64,000 nucleotides of DNA, from contig NZ_JAHCDI010000004.1 in the NCBI RefSeq assembly GCF_019697375.1, positions 3,459,324-3,523,323 of the forward strand. Direction: 5' to 3'. Positions 51,436 through 61,765 of the stretch are shown in pieces. Numbering within the stretch: position 1 is the stretch's first letter; each line of letters opens with the position of its first letter. The DNA comes from Micromonospora tarapacensis (GTDB lineage: Bacteria > Actinomycetota > Actinomycetes > Mycobacteriales > Micromonosporaceae). Made by a program: the position numbers and the translations under genes. The notes beneath the pieces are model-generated. The model saw only the letters and a program-made list of their open reading frames with translations. It did no database searches and had not been told where the DNA came from.

Positions 51436-51900
51436 TCATCCCGGTCCCTCTTCCCGGCGGGGTGCCGGCGCGTCGATCTGCTGGGGATCGGCCGCCGGTG
51501 GCTCGCCGCCGACGTCGGCGGTCGAGACCTCCTTGCGCGCGGCCCGGCGCACCACCTGCCGGTCCTCGATGTCGTCGGGCACCTCGTCGTCTCCGGTGAG
51601 GTACCAGCTGCGATAGCTGATCGCCAGCAGGAAGGCGGTGAACCCGAAGGTGATCACGATGGCGGTGAGCACCATCGCCTGGGGCAGCGCGTCGCTCATC
51701 GCCGCCTCGTCGGCGACCCCGACCACCGGCGCCTCCCCGGACCGGCCACCGAAGACGATCAGAAGGTTGACCCCGTTGCCGATCAGGATCACGCCGAGCA
51801 GCACCCGGCTCAGGCTGCGTTCCAGCAGCAGCGTCACGCCGCAGCCGACGAGCACGCCGATCGCGATGAAGGACAGCAGGTTCGCCCCGGCACCGCTCAC
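51436..51900 (-). CDS. mnhC: Na+/H+ antiporter subunit C
   Basis: 154 aa. GTG 51900 overlaps the mnhA stop. NuoK-like, three helices (LSFIAIGVLVGCGVTLLLE, VLLGVILIGNGVNLLIVFGG, MVLTAIVITFGFTAFLLAI). An additional hydrophilic tail of about 45 residues (DDEVPDDIEDRQVVRRAARK) is longer than the minimal subunit. Confidence 0.92.
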   Translation of the reverse strand: MSGAGANLLSFIAIGVLVGCGVTLLLERSLSRVLLGVILIGNGVNLLIVFGGRSGEAPVVGVADEAAMSDALPQAMVLTAIVITFGFTAFLLAISYRSWYLTGDDEVPDDIEDRQVVRRAARKEVSTADVGGEPPAADPQQIDAPAPRREEGPG

Positions 51901-54734
51901 CGTGCCTCCCTCTGGCCCTCGCCGGCCAGCCGACCGCCGGCCCGGCCGGTCGCCTCGATGTGCCGGTCCACCTCGGCGCCGAGACTGCGCAGCACGTCCA
52001 GCGTCAGCCCGATCACCACCAGGTAGACGCCGATGTCGAAGAAGAGCGAGGTGACCAGGTAGAAGTGCCCGATCAACGGGAGCCAGAGCTCGATGGTCGT
52101 GCTCTGCAGGACGGCGCCGCCGGCGAGCAGGGAGACCACCGCGCTGCCGACCGCGAGGAACAGCCCGGCGCCGAGCACCATGCCGGCGCCGATCGGCGCG
52201 GCCTCGACCAACTCGTACCGGCCACCGGCGAGGTAGCGCATGGTCAACGCCAGGCTGGCCACCAGCCCACCGGCGAAGCCGCCGCCGGGGGCGTTGTGTC
52301 CGGAGAACAGCAGGTAGAGCGAGAAGAGCACCGCGGTGTGGGAGATCAGCCGGGTGACCACCTCCAGCACGATCGAGCGCTGCCGCTCGTCCAACGTGGC
52401 CCCGCCGCGCAGCCAGACCGGCCGGCCGGCGGTGGTCTCCGCACCGTCGTTCTCCCGCCGACGGGGTCGCGGCCCGGTGCGGGACCGCTGGAAGATCAGG
52501 CTCGCCACCCCCGTGGCCGCCACCACCAGCACCGCCACCTCGCCCAGGGTGTCCCAGGCGCGGATGTCCACCAGCGTCACGTTGACCACGTTGCGACCGT
52601 GCCCCCGCTCGACCGCCAGGTGCGGGAACTCCTCGGAGATGGAGCGCGTTCGCCGGGCCGCCGCGGCGCCGAGGGCCAGTCCGGCCACGGTCGTACCGAC
52701 GATCACGCCGATCGTCCGCCGGATCCAGCGGCTGCGGCGCAGCGGTCGCACCGAGAAGCGCTCCGGCAGCCGGCGCAGCACCAGCACGAAGATCGCGATG
52801 GTCATCGTCTCCACGAGGAACTGGGTCAGGGCCAGATCCGGCGCGCCGTAGAGCACGAACAGCATGGCGGTGCCGTAGCCGGTCATCCCGACCAGCAGCA
52901 TCGCGGTCAACCGCCGCTTGGCGCCCACGGCGAGCATGGCGGCGACACCGATCACCAGCAGCACCACCGGTTGCACGGGAGTCGCCCAGAGCGCCAGCGG
53001 CTGCTCCCAGGGCCGGGTGAGGAACAACGCCCCGCCGGGCACGGCGGCCAGCACGATCAGGATGAGCCCGAGATACTGCGGCAGCGATCCCCGCTGGGTG
53101 ACGCTTGTGACGTCCACGGCGATCCGGTCGAAGCGGTGGGTGATCCACTCGTATCCCCGCTGGCCGGTGACCGGCGAGCGCAACCGGGCCAGCACCGGGG
53201 TCAGCGGGCCACGCAGCGCGAACAGCGCCGCCCCGCCCGCCACGGCCAGGGCGGACAGCCCGAGCGCCGGGGTGAGGCCGTGCCACAGCGCCAGGTGTTC
53301 CTCGACGGCGCCGAACAGTTCCGGGTACGGCCGGAGCAGGTGATCCAGCACCCCCGCCGCCGGGCCGGCGACGAGTCCGAGCCCGGCGAGCAGCAACGGT
53401 GGCACCAGCAGCGGCATCCCGATCGGCCCCAGCTGCGTCGGGGCCGTCCCGGCGCGGGTGGCGAAGGCACCCCAGATGAACCTGATGCTGTACGCCACGG
53501 TGAGCCCGGTGCCGGCGACCAGTGCCGCCAGCACCAGCGGCTGGTCGCTGAAGGCGGCGAAGACGGCCTCCTTCGCGACGAATCCGAGCAGCGGCGGCAG
53601 GCCGGCCATCGACGCGGCGGCGAGCACCGCCACGCCGGTCAGGATCGGCGCGCTCCGGCGCAGGCCGGACAGCTGGCGCAGGTCCCGGGTGCCGGCACCG
53701 TGGTCGATCACGCCGACGACGAGGAACAGCGCCGACTTGAACAGGGCGTGGGCGAGCAGCATCGCGACGCCGGCCAGCGCGGCGTCCGCGGTGCCCACCC
53801 CGATTACCACCACCAGCAGGCCGAGTTGGCTGACCGTCCCGTGCGCCAACAGCAGCTTCAGATCGGTCTGGCGCAGCGCCGCCCAACCGCCCAGCAGCAT
53901 GGTGGCCAGGCCGGCGACCAGAACCACCGGACGCCACGGTCCGACCACGGCGAGCACCGGGGCGAGCAGGCCGAGCAGGTAGACGCCGGCCTTCACCATC
54001 GCCGCCGCGTGCAGGTACGCGCTGACCGGCGTCGGCGCCGCCATCGCCACCGGTAGCCACGAGGTGAAGGGCAGCACCGCCGATTTCGACAGCGCCCCGA
54101 GCAGGATCAGCAGCGCGGCGACGACCAGGTACGCCCCGCCGGGCAGCGGGCCCTCGGCCACCTCCGACCAGCGGTAGGTGCCGGCGTGGTGGCCGAGCAT
54201 GATGAACCCGACCAGCATCGCCAGGCCGCCGAGGGTGGTCACGGTCAACGCCTGGGCCGCCGCCCAGCGGCTGGACCTCCGTTCGGTGCTGTGCCCGATC
54301 AGCAGGTAGGAGAAGACCGTGGTGAGCTCCCAGCAGACGTAGAGCAGCAGCAGGTCGTCGGCGAGGACCAGCCCGAGCATCGCCCCGGCGAAGGCGACCA
54401 TCACCCCGGCGAACCGGCCGTTGCCGACCGCACCGGGCGGGAAGTACCGGGCGCTGTAGACCAGCACCAGCGCGCCCACGCCACCGACCAGCAGCGTCAT
54501 CAGCCAGGACAGGGTGGTCATCCGCAGGGCGAGGTCCAGCCCCAGTTCCGGCACCCACGGGTATGTCTCGGTCACCGCGCCGCCGTCGGCCACGTCGGAC
54601 GTGCGTACCAGCGCCCAGCCGAAGGCGGCGCCGGGCGCGAGCGCCAGCGGATAGCAGGCACGCGGACCCCACCAGCGGACCAGCAGCGGTGCCACGAGGG
54701 CCGCCACGAGGTGCAGGATCAGCAGTACGAGCAC
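51897..54734 (-). CDS. mnhA: Na+/H+ antiporter subunit A fused to subunit B domain
   Basis: 945 aa. GTG 54734 with GGGAG upstream. The N-terminal NuoL-like part (about 1-600) contains YVCWELTTVFSYLLIGHSTE, LPFTSWLPVAMAAPTPVSAY and HAAAMVKAGVYLL. An MbhD/MbhE-like segment (about 620-770, LALTQFLVETMTIAIFVLVLR) follows. A complete MnhB domain (about 790-920: LISHTAVLFSLYLLFSGHNA, GGGFAGGLVASLAL) ends the protein. A+B fusion is usual in actinobacteria. Mrp complexes exchange Na+ for H+ and aid pH and salt homeostasis. The operon is A(B)-C-D-E-F-G with five overlapping or close junctions. Confidence 0.94.
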   Translation of the reverse strand: MLVLLILHLVAALVAPLLVRWWGPRACYPLALAPGAAFGWALVRTSDVADGGAVTETYPWVPELGLDLALRMTTLSWLMTLLVGGVGALVLVYSARYFPPGAVGNGRFAGVMVAFAGAMLGLVLADDLLLLYVCWELTTVFSYLLIGHSTERRSSRWAAAQALTVTTLGGLAMLVGFIMLGHHAGTYRWSEVAEGPLPGGAYLVVAALLILLGALSKSAVLPFTSWLPVAMAAPTPVSAYLHAAAMVKAGVYLLGLLAPVLAVVGPWRPVVLVAGLATMLLGGWAALRQTDLKLLLAHGTVSQLGLLVVVIGVGTADAALAGVAMLLAHALFKSALFLVVGVIDHGAGTRDLRQLSGLRRSAPILTGVAVLAAASMAGLPPLLGFVAKEAVFAAFSDQPLVLAALVAGTGLTVAYSIRFIWGAFATRAGTAPTQLGPIGMPLLVPPLLLAGLGLVAGPAAGVLDHLLRPYPELFGAVEEHLALWHGLTPALGLSALAVAGGAALFALRGPLTPVLARLRSPVTGQRGYEWITHRFDRIAVDVTSVTQRGSLPQYLGLILIVLAAVPGGALFLTRPWEQPLALWATPVQPVVLLVIGVAAMLAVGAKRRLTAMLLVGMTGYGTAMLFVLYGAPDLALTQFLVETMTIAIFVLVLRRLPERFSVRPLRRSRWIRRTIGVIVGTTVAGLALGAAAARRTRSISEEFPHLAVERGHGRNVVNVTLVDIRAWDTLGEVAVLVVAATGVASLIFQRSRTGPRPRRRENDGAETTAGRPVWLRGGATLDERQRSIVLEVVTRLISHTAVLFSLYLLFSGHNAPGGGFAGGLVASLALTMRYLAGGRYELVEAAPIGAGMVLGAGLFLAVGSAVVSLLAGGAVLQSTTIELWLPLIGHFYLVTSLFFDIGVYLVVIGLTLDVLRSLGAEVDRHIEATGRAGGRLAGEGQREAR

Positions 54735-54882
54735 GCGCGCTCCCGGTCGAGGTGGCCGTGGCGCCGCTCGGCGTGGAAGGGCGCCTAGCAGCGATCAGAC
54801 GACAGTTCCATGCGCGGTGGGTGGTTTTCCCGAAATAGGCCCATTTTCGCCGTCAATGCGGCAGCGACCCCGACGACCGGGT

Positions 54883-55263
54883 TCAGGAACGCGCGGTGCG
54901 GTCCGGCGGGGCGTCCACCGCGCCGCGAGCGGGCCGGCCGTCGACCACCAGGTCCGGCCGGCCGAGCTGCGACGCCGCCTTGTTGACCAGCCGCTGGGCG
55001 GCGGCCAGGGAACGCACCGACAGCAGTCGGCCGCGACTCTCCCGGCGCAGGACGAAGTAGTGCACGGCGGCCCGCACCTGCGCGCGGTCGGCCGCGCTCG
55101 CCTGCGCGGTGGAGACGACCAGCTCCCGCAGGCAGTCGGCGAGCCGCTCGGCGAGTTCCAGTTCCGGGCCGTGCAGCCCGCCACGGAGGGTGGTGACATG
55201 ACTGTCGACCTTGCGGATCAGAATGTCGGTGCCGGATCCGGAACTCCGCTCCTCGACGGCCAT
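54883..55263 (-). CDS. Hypothetical protein
   Basis: 126 aa. ATG 55263 with GGAGGGGG upstream. Helical and charged: ELAERLADCLRELVVSTAQAS, AQVRAAVHYFVLRRESRGRLL. The C-terminus is disordered. No family recognised. It sits between the antiporter operon and lhr. Confidence 0.6.
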   Translation of the reverse strand: MAVEERSSGSGTDILIRKVDSHVTTLRGGLHGPELELAERLADCLRELVVSTAQASAADRAQVRAAVHYFVLRRESRGRLLSVRSLAAAQRLVNKAASQLGRPDLVVDGRPARGAVDAPPDRTARS

Positions 55264-55443
55264 CCGACCCCCTCCGCCGCTCGCCACATCGCGGGTGAAA
55301 GTTACTTTATGTGCCCCCCTGCATGCAAGCAGTTAGAGGAGACTTAACGGATTCAACACCCAAGTCGCCTGTAACGCCTTAACGAGACATAGCCCGTCAG
55401 GCCGGCGGCGACGGATGTCGGTCCCCGGGGGCAGGATGGGGTC

Positions 55444-58400
55444 GTGGCGGATTCCAGCGCGGCGGCGACCGGCGAGCGGGCGCTCTCCCGGTTCGGCCCG
55501 GCGACCCGGGAGTGGTTCGGTGCGGCGTTCGCCACGCCGACGACGGCGCAGGTGGGTGCCTGGGACGCGGTCGCCGCCGGGCGCCACGCCCTGGTCGTGG
55601 CACCCACCGGTTCCGGCAAGACCCTCGCCGCGTTCCTGTGGTCGCTCGACCGGCTGTCCCGCGAGCCCGCGCCGGCCGACCCCCGCCACCGGTGCCGGGT
55701 GCTCTACGTCAGCCCACTCAAGGCGCTCGCCGTCGACGTCGAGCGGAACCTGCGAGCCCCCCTCGTGGGCATCCGCCACGCCGCCACCCGGCTCGCGCTC
55801 ACCCCGCCGGAGATCACCGTCGGGATGCGTACCGGTGACACCCCCGCCGACGAGCGCCGGGCTTTCGCCCGCACCCCGCCGGACATCCTGATCACCACCC
55901 CGGAGTCGCTGTTCCTGCTGCTCACCTCGGCCGCCCGGGATTCGCTGCGCGGCGTCGAGACAGTGATCGTCGACGAGGTGCACGCGGTCGCCGGGACCAA
56001 GCGCGGCGCCCACCTCGCGCTCTCGCTGGAGCGCCTCGACGAGTTGCTGCCCACCCCGGCACAACGAATCGGCCTCTCCGCCACGGTCCGGCCGCTGGAC
56101 GAGTGCGCCCGCTTCCTCGGCGGCGCCCGCCCGGTCGAGGTGGTCGCCCCGGTCACCGCCAAGACGATCGAGGTCAGCGTCCAGGTCCCGGTCGAGGACA
56201 TGACCCGCCTGGACGAGCGGGAGGCACCGGAGGACGGCCTCGCCGGTGCCCGGTCGGCGTCGATCTGGCCCGCTCTGGAGGAGCGAGTCCTCGCGCTGAT
56301 CCGGGCGCACCGCTCGACCATCGTCTTCACCAACTCCCGGCGCAGCGCGGAACGGCTCTGCGCCCGGCTCAACGAACTCGCCGCGGCGGAGACGCCCGAC
56401 CACGCGCCGGGCGCGACCGACCGTCCGGCCCGGACACCGGCGGAGATGATGGCCCAGGCCGGCGCGGTGACCGGCGCCCCACCGGTGATCGCCCGGGCAC
56501 ACCACGGCAGCGTCTCCCGGGAGGAGCGCCGGCACATCGAGGAGTCGCTCAAGGCCGGCCAGCTGCCGGCCGTGGTCGCCACCTCCAGCCTCGAACTCGG
56601 CATCGACATGGGCGCGGTCGACCTGGTCGTGCAGATCGAGGCACCACCGAGCGTGGCGGCCGGGCTGCAACGGGTCGGGCGCGCCGGGCACCAGGTCGGC
56701 GCGGTGTCGCGGGGAGTGGTCCTGCCCAAGCACCGGGGCGACCTGCTCTCCTGCGCCGTGGTCGCCGAGCGGATGGCCGACGCCGCGATCGAGGAGCTGC
56801 ACCACCCCCGCAACCCGCTGGACGTCCTCGCCCAGCAGATCGTCGCGATGGTCTCGCTCGACCAGTGGCCGGTCGGCGACCTGGCGGCGGTGGTGCGCCG
56901 GGCCGCACCCTTCGCCGAGCTGCCCGACTCCGCGCTGCACGCCGTGCTGGACATGCTCTCCGGCCGCTACCCGTCGACCGCCTTTGCCGAGCTGCGTCCC
57001 CGGCTGGTCTGGGACCGCGCCACCGATGTGCTGACCGGCCGGCCGGGCGCCCAGCGGCTCGCGGTGACCAGCGGCGGCACCATCCCCGACCGAGGGCTGT
57101 TCGGCGTCTTCCTGGCCGGGGCGCAGCGCGCCGCCCGGGTCGGCGAGCTGGACGAGGAGATGGTCTACGAGTCCCGGGTCGGCGACGTGTTCCTGCTCGG
57201 CTCCTCGTCCTGGCGGATCGAGGAGATCACGCCGGACCGGGTGCTGGTCTCCCCCGCCCCCGGGCAGGCGGCCAAGATGCCCTTCTGGAAGGGCGACCAG
57301 CCGGGCCGGCCGGTGGAACTGGGCCGGGCGATCGGCGCCCGGGTCCGGGCCCTGCTCCGCCAGGGCGACGACGAGGCGACCGGCGGGCTGCACGCCGCCG
57401 GGCTGGACGACTGGGCCGCCGGCAACCTGATGGCGTACCTGCGCGAGCAGCAGGCCGCGACCCGCGCGTTGCCCGACGACCGGACGGTGGTGGTCGAGCG
57501 GTTCCGCGACGAGTTGGGCGACTGGCGTCTCGCCGTGCACAGCGTCCTCGGGGCGCGGGTGAACGCACCGTGGGCACTGGCCATCGGTCGCCGACTCGCC
57601 GAACGCTACGGCGTGGACGCACAGGTGCTGCCCGCCGACGACGGCATCGTGGTGCGCCTGCCGGACACCGCCGACACCCCACCCGGTGCCGACGTGGTGG
57701 CCTTCGACCCCGAGGAGATCACCCAGCTCGTCGAGGAGTCGGTCGGCACCTCGGCGCTGTTCGCGTCCCGGTTCCGGGAGTGCGCCGCACGGTCGCTGCT
57801 GCTGCCCCGCCGCGACCCCCGCCGCCGCCAGCCACTGTGGCAGCAGCGGCAACGCGCCGCCCAACTACTCGACGTGGCCCGCGAGTACGCCGACTTCCCG
57901 GTCACCCTGGAGGCGGCCCGGGAATGCCTGCAGGACGTCTTCGACCTGCCCGCCCTGACCCAGCTGATGCGCGAGCTGGCCGGCCGCCGGGTGCGGCTGG
58001 TCGAGGTGGAGAGCGCCCGGCCGTCGCCGTTCGCCCGCTCGCTGCTCTTCGGTTACGTCGGCGCCTTCCTCTACGAGGGCGACGCGCCGCTGGCGGAACG
58101 CCGGGCCGCGGCACTCGCGCTGGATTCCGCCCTGCTCGGCGAGTTGCTCGGCCGGGTCGACCTGCGCGAGCTGCTCGACCCAGCGGTGCTCGGCGAGACC
58201 GAACGGCAGCTGCGCTGGCTCACCGCCCAGCGTCGCCCCCGCGACGCCGAGGACGTGGTCGAGCTGCTGCGGCAGCTCGGCGACCTGGGCACCGACGAGC
58301 TGGCCGCGCGCGGTGTGCCCGTCGACTGGCTGACCGACCTGGCCGCCGCCCGGCGGGTACTCCCGGTCCGCGTCGCCGGGCAGGACCGCTGGGTGGGCGT

Positions 58401-60018
58401 CGAGGACGCCGGCCGGTTGCGGGACGCGCTCGGTGTCGCCCTGCCGGTCGGTGTCGCCGAGGCATACCTCGAACCCGTCGCCGACCCGCTCGGCGACCTG
58501 GTCGCCCGCTACGCCCGCACCCACGCCCCGTTCGCCGCCGCCACCTGCGCGGCGCGGTTCGGGTTGGGTGTCTTCGTGGTGGAGCAGACGCTGCGCCGCC
58601 TGGCCGCGGCCGGTCGGCTGGTCTCCGGTGAGTTCACTGCGGGCACGGTCGGCACCCAGTGGTGCGACGCGGAGGTGCTGCGCCTGCTGCGGCGCCGGTC
58701 CCTCGCGGCGCTGCGCCGGGAGATCGAGCCGGTGCCGCCCCGGGCGCTGGCCACCTTCCTGCCCCGCTGGCAGCAGGTCGGCTCGTCGGCGCGCGGGCTG
58801 GAGGCGGTGGCCGCTGCCCTGGAGCAGTTGCAGGGCGCCACGGTGCCCGCGTCGGCGCTGGAGCGGCTGGTGTTGCCCGCCCGGGTCGCGGACTACTCCC
58901 CCGCGCAGCTGGACGAGCTGTGTGCCAGCGGTGAGGTGCTGTGGGCCGGCGCGGGTGCGATCTCCGGCGGGGACGGCTGGGTCAGCCTGGCCTACGCCGA
59001 CGCCGCCCCGCTGCTGTTTCCGCCGCCGGACGACACGCTCACCAGCCTCCCCCTGCACGACGCGGTCCTGGACGCCCTCGGCGACGGGCAGGCGCTGTTC
59101 TTCCGCCCGCTGGCCGACCGGGTCGGTGCCACCGACGACGCCGAACTGACCGCCGCCATCTGGGATCTGGTCTGGGCCGGTCACGTCACCAACGACACCC
59201 TGTCGCCGCTGCGGGCGGTGCTCGGTGCGGGCGGTGCGCACCGCTCCCGCCCGGCCGCGGCGCGCGGCCGTTACCGGCGCCCGGGGCGGGTGTCCCTGCC
59301 GAGCCGCGGCGGGCCGCCGACGGTGGCCGGCCGGTGGTCGCTGCTGCCGGAACGCGACACCGACCCGACCCGCCGCGCCGCCGCGCTGGCGGACGTCCTG
59401 CTGGAACGGCACGGCGTGCTCACCCGGGGCGCGGTCGTGGCCGAGCAGGTGCCCGGCGGCTTCGCCGCGGTCTATCCGGTGCTGGCCGCGCTGGAGGAGC
59501 GCGGTGCGGCCCGGCGGGGATACTTCGTCGACGGACTGGGGGCGGCCCAGTTCGCGGTGCCCGGCGCGGTGGACCGGATCCGCGCCCTGGCCGACCCGCT
59601 CGACGGTGGGCGGGCCCGGGTCGGCGCCACCGTGGTGTTGGCGGCCACCGATCCGGCCAACCCGTACGGTGCGGCGCTGCCCTGGCCGGAACGGGCCGTC
59701 GACTCCGGCGACGCGGCACCGGCGCCGGCCACCGGCCACCGGGCCGGTCGCAAGGCCGGGGCGCTGGTCGTGCTGGTCGCGGGCGGCCTGGTGCTCTACG
59801 TGGAGCGGGGCGGGCGCACCGTCCTCTCCTTCACCGACGACGAGGACGCGCTGGCCACGGCCGGAAAGGCGCTGGCCGACGCCGTGCACAGCGGCGCGTT
59901 GGGCCCGATCTCGGTGGAACGCGCCGACGGTGAGTCCGTCCGCTCGTCGCCGCTGCGCGACGCCCTCACCGCCGCCGGATTCCGCACCACCCCGCGCGGT
60001 CTCCGCCTGCGCCCATAG
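55444..60018 (+). CDS. lhr: Lhr-type ATP-dependent helicase
   Basis: 1524 aa, GTG 55444. SF2 motifs: I APTGSGKTLAAF, Ia YVSPLKALAVDVERNL, II VDEVHAVAGTKRG, III SATVRPLDECARF, IV VFTNSRRSAERLC, V ATSSLELGIDMGAVDLV, VI QRVGRAGHQVG. The Lhr-core winged helix and beta-barrel follow (to about 870). The C-terminal extension of some 600 residues matches full-length actinobacterial Lhr. Lhr is a 3'-5' translocase implicated in DNA crosslink and oxidative damage repair. Mycobacterial lhr neighbours nei2; here a nei2 remnant lies 3.3 kb downstream. Confidence 0.96.
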   Translation: MADSSAAATGERALSRFGPATREWFGAAFATPTTAQVGAWDAVAAGRHALVVAPTGSGKTLAAFLWSLDRLSREPAPADPRHRCRVLYVSPLKALAVDVERNLRAPLVGIRHAATRLALTPPEITVGMRTGDTPADERRAFARTPPDILITTPESLFLLLTSAARDSLRGVETVIVDEVHAVAGTKRGAHLALSLERLDELLPTPAQRIGLSATVRPLDECARFLGGARPVEVVAPVTAKTIEVSVQVPVEDMTRLDEREAPEDGLAGARSASIWPALEERVLALIRAHRSTIVFTNSRRSAERLCARLNELAAAETPDHAPGATDRPARTPAEMMAQAGAVTGAPPVIARAHHGSVSREERRHIEESLKAGQLPAVVATSSLELGIDMGAVDLVVQIEAPPSVAAGLQRVGRAGHQVGAVSRGVVLPKHRGDLLSCAVVAERMADAAIEELHHPRNPLDVLAQQIVAMVSLDQWPVGDLAAVVRRAAPFAELPDSALHAVLDMLSGRYPSTAFAELRPRLVWDRATDVLTGRPGAQRLAVTSGGTIPDRGLFGVFLAGAQRAARVGELDEEMVYESRVGDVFLLGSSSWRIEEITPDRVLVSPAPGQAAKMPFWKGDQPGRPVELGRAIGARVRALLRQGDDEATGGLHAAGLDDWAAGNLMAYLREQQAATRALPDDRTVVVERFRDELGDWRLAVHSVLGARVNAPWALAIGRRLAERYGVDAQVLPADDGIVVRLPDTADTPPGADVVAFDPEEITQLVEESVGTSALFASRFRECAARSLLLPRRDPRRRQPLWQQRQRAAQLLDVAREYADFPVTLEAARECLQDVFDLPALTQLMRELAGRRVRLVEVESARPSPFARSLLFGYVGAFLYEGDAPLAERRAAALALDSALLGELLGRVDLRELLDPAVLGETERQLRWLTAQRRPRDAEDVVELLRQLGDLGTDELAARGVPVDWLTDLAAARRVLPVRVAGQDRWVGVEDAGRLRDALGVALPVGVAEAYLEPVADPLGDLVARYARTHAPFAAATCAARFGLGVFVVEQTLRRLAAAGRLVSGEFTAGTVGTQWCDAEVLRLLRRRSLAALRREIEPVPPRALATFLPRWQQVGSSARGLEAVAAALEQLQGATVPASALERLVLPARVADYSPAQLDELCASGEVLWAGAGAISGGDGWVSLAYADAAPLLFPPPDDTLTSLPLHDAVLDALGDGQALFFRPLADRVGATDDAELTAAIWDLVWAGHVTNDTLSPLRAVLGAGGAHRSRPAAARGRYRRPGRVSLPSRGGPPTVAGRWSLLPERDTDPTRRAAALADVLLERHGVLTRGAVVAEQVPGGFAAVYPVLAALEERGAARRGYFVDGLGAAQFAVPGAVDRIRALADPLDGGRARVGATVVLAATDPANPYGAALPWPERAVDSGDAAPAPATGHRAGRKAGALVVLVAGGLVLYVERGGRTVLSFTDDEDALATAGKALADAVHSGALGPISVERADGESVRSSPLRDALTAAGFRTTPRGLRLRP

Positions 60019-60034
60019 GGCCGGCGGCGACGGG

Positions 60035-60654
60035 TCAGTCGAGGGCGTCGAGGGCCCGTTCGTAGCGGGAGCGGTCGGTGGGTGGGGTCGACGCCTCCAG
60101 ATAGTTGAGCACCACGGTGCCCCTGCGATAGGCGGCTCCTGCCCACACGTCGGCCAGGTCACCGGCGCTGCTCTGGTCGGGGAAGACGTACACGGCCAGG
60201 TGGTCGGTGACGACCAGTTCCGAGCAGCCCAGCCCCAGCCCGTCCGGTCCGCACTCGGCGGACCTGTCCCGCGGGTTGGCCGCCTTCAGCCCGGCGGCCC
60301 GAAAGGCCGCGACGACCTCCCGGGCCGTGGGCGCACCGTCCTGGCGCGGTGGCAGCACCACCGGCGGTGGGCTGGGCGGGCGCCGTGGCGCGCTGCCGTC
60401 GGCGTTCGGGCCGGCCGACGCCGACCGGGTGGCCGGCGTGGCCGCGGCACCGGCCGGCCCTCGGCGGCGCCCGGCGTGGCGGGGCTCGTCCCACCGCCCG
60501 GCGCGATCGGGCCGGTCGGCCGGGATGGTTGCGCCATCGAGGTGGTGTCGGGCGGCGCCGGTCCCACGGCGGGTGGCCCGGCCGGGTCGCCACCACAGGC
60601 GGCCAGCACGATCGTGACCGTGAGGACGACGGCTGGCAGGATCCGGTGGCTCAC
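60035..60654 (-). CDS. Putative lipoprotein (frame broken at 60458-60460)
   Basis: A GTG at 60654 (VSHRILPAVVLTVTIVLAAC) gives a type II signal peptide with lipobox LAAC (Cys20) and a Pro/Thr/Ser linker. At the CCC run 60458-60460 the frame moves by one base to reach the conserved part (QDGAPTAREVVAAFRAAGLK, GLGCSELVVTDHLAVYVF, YRRGTVVLNYLEAST). Adding one base gives 206 aa. The C-terminal domain is conserved-looking but unnamed. It is convergent with lhr, so it was probably inserted between lhr and the downstream genes. Confidence 0.7.
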
Positions 60655-60838
60655 CTCACGCAGTCTGCCCAACCCGGCCCCGGTGCAGGCAGTGGCCGGT
60701 CGGCCAGCCGCGTTGTCGGCTATCCGGCAGCCCGGCCGGCCACCGGCCGGGACCGCCCGCCACCGGCGACCCAATGGACACCGCACCGCGCCGGACACGG
60801 CGGGCGGACCCGGGCGTCCGGGCGTACGATCCGGTGCC

Positions 60839-61765
60839 GTGAGCAGCAGCGCCGACAGCGAACTCCGGACATCGGCCGGGGTCGTCTCGCTGACCACCGA
60901 CTACGGCCTCGCCGACGGGTTCGTGGCGGCCTGCCACGGGGTGATCGCGCGAGTCGCCCCCGCGCTCCGGGTCATCGACGTGACCCACCTGGTGCCGCCG
61001 GGCGACATCCGCCGGGGCTCGGCGGTCCTCGCGCAGACCGTTCCGCACCTGCCCGACGGGGTACACGTGGCGGTGGTCGACCCCGGGGTGGGTACCACCC
61101 GGCGGGGGGTCGCCCTGGGCACGCCCGGAGGCTTCCTGGTCGGGCCGGACAACGGCCTGCTGGTCGACGCCGCCGACGCCCTCGGCGGGGTGACCGGCGC
61201 GGTGGAGCTGACCAACCCGCGATGGCTCGCGCCGCGGATCTCTGCCACCTTCCACGGGCGGGACGTCTTCGCACCGGTCGCGGCCCGGCTGGCGCTCGGC
61301 GCACCGCTGGCCGAGGCCGGCCCGGCGGTCGACCCGGCGACGCTGGTCCGGCTGCCCGAACCGCTGGTGGAGCGGCGGCCGGACGGTTTCGTCGCCGAGG
61401 TGCTGACGGTGGACCACTTCGGCAACGTCCAGCTCGCCGCCCCGGCCGACCTGCTGGCGCCGCTGCCGGACCGGCTTCGGGTGCACCCGGTGACCGACCG
61501 GCCGGAGCCGCCCGCGGCGGGTGGCGGAGACCAGGGGCTGGCGGCCGTGCACGGGCGTACGTTCGGCGACGCTCCCCTCGGCGCGCTGGTGGCGCACGTC
61601 GACTCCGCCGGCCGGGTCGCGCTCTCGGTCAACGGTGGGCACGCCGCCAACCTGCTCGCGGTGATCCCGGGTACGCTGCTGCGGGTCCGGGTTCCGGCCT
61701 CGGCCGAGGCGCACCCGCGCCACACGGACGAAATGTCTATTGTGGAAAGCTGTCAAGGTGGATGA
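60839..61765 (+). CDS. S-adenosyl-L-methionine hydroxide adenosyltransferase (DUF62)
   Basis: 308 aa, GTG 60839. Family blocks: SLTTDYGLADGFVAACHGVI, VIDVTHLVPPGDIRRGSAVL, VVDPGVGTTRRGVAL, GPDNGLL and FHGRDVFAPVAARLA. A C-terminal beta domain has DHFGNVQL. Hydrolyses SAM to adenosine and methionine; related to fluorinase and chlorinase but without the halogen-site loop being assignable here. Overlaps the CPCC gene by 8 nt. Confidence 0.93.
   Translation: MSSSADSELRTSAGVVSLTTDYGLADGFVAACHGVIARVAPALRVIDVTHLVPPGDIRRGSAVLAQTVPHLPDGVHVAVVDPGVGTTRRGVALGTPGGFLVGPDNGLLVDAADALGGVTGAVELTNPRWLAPRISATFHGRDVFAPVAARLALGAPLAEAGPAVDPATLVRLPEPLVERRPDGFVAEVLTVDHFGNVQLAAPADLLAPLPDRLRVHPVTDRPEPPAAGGGDQGLAAVHGRTFGDAPLGALVAHVDSAGRVALSVNGGHAANLLAVIPGTLLRVRVPASAEAHPRHTDEMSIVESCQGG

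Noticed and set aside
51960-54056. Long open frame antisense to mnhA
   Set aside because: Gln/His/Arg/Gly-rich shadow frame opposite a clear membrane protein.
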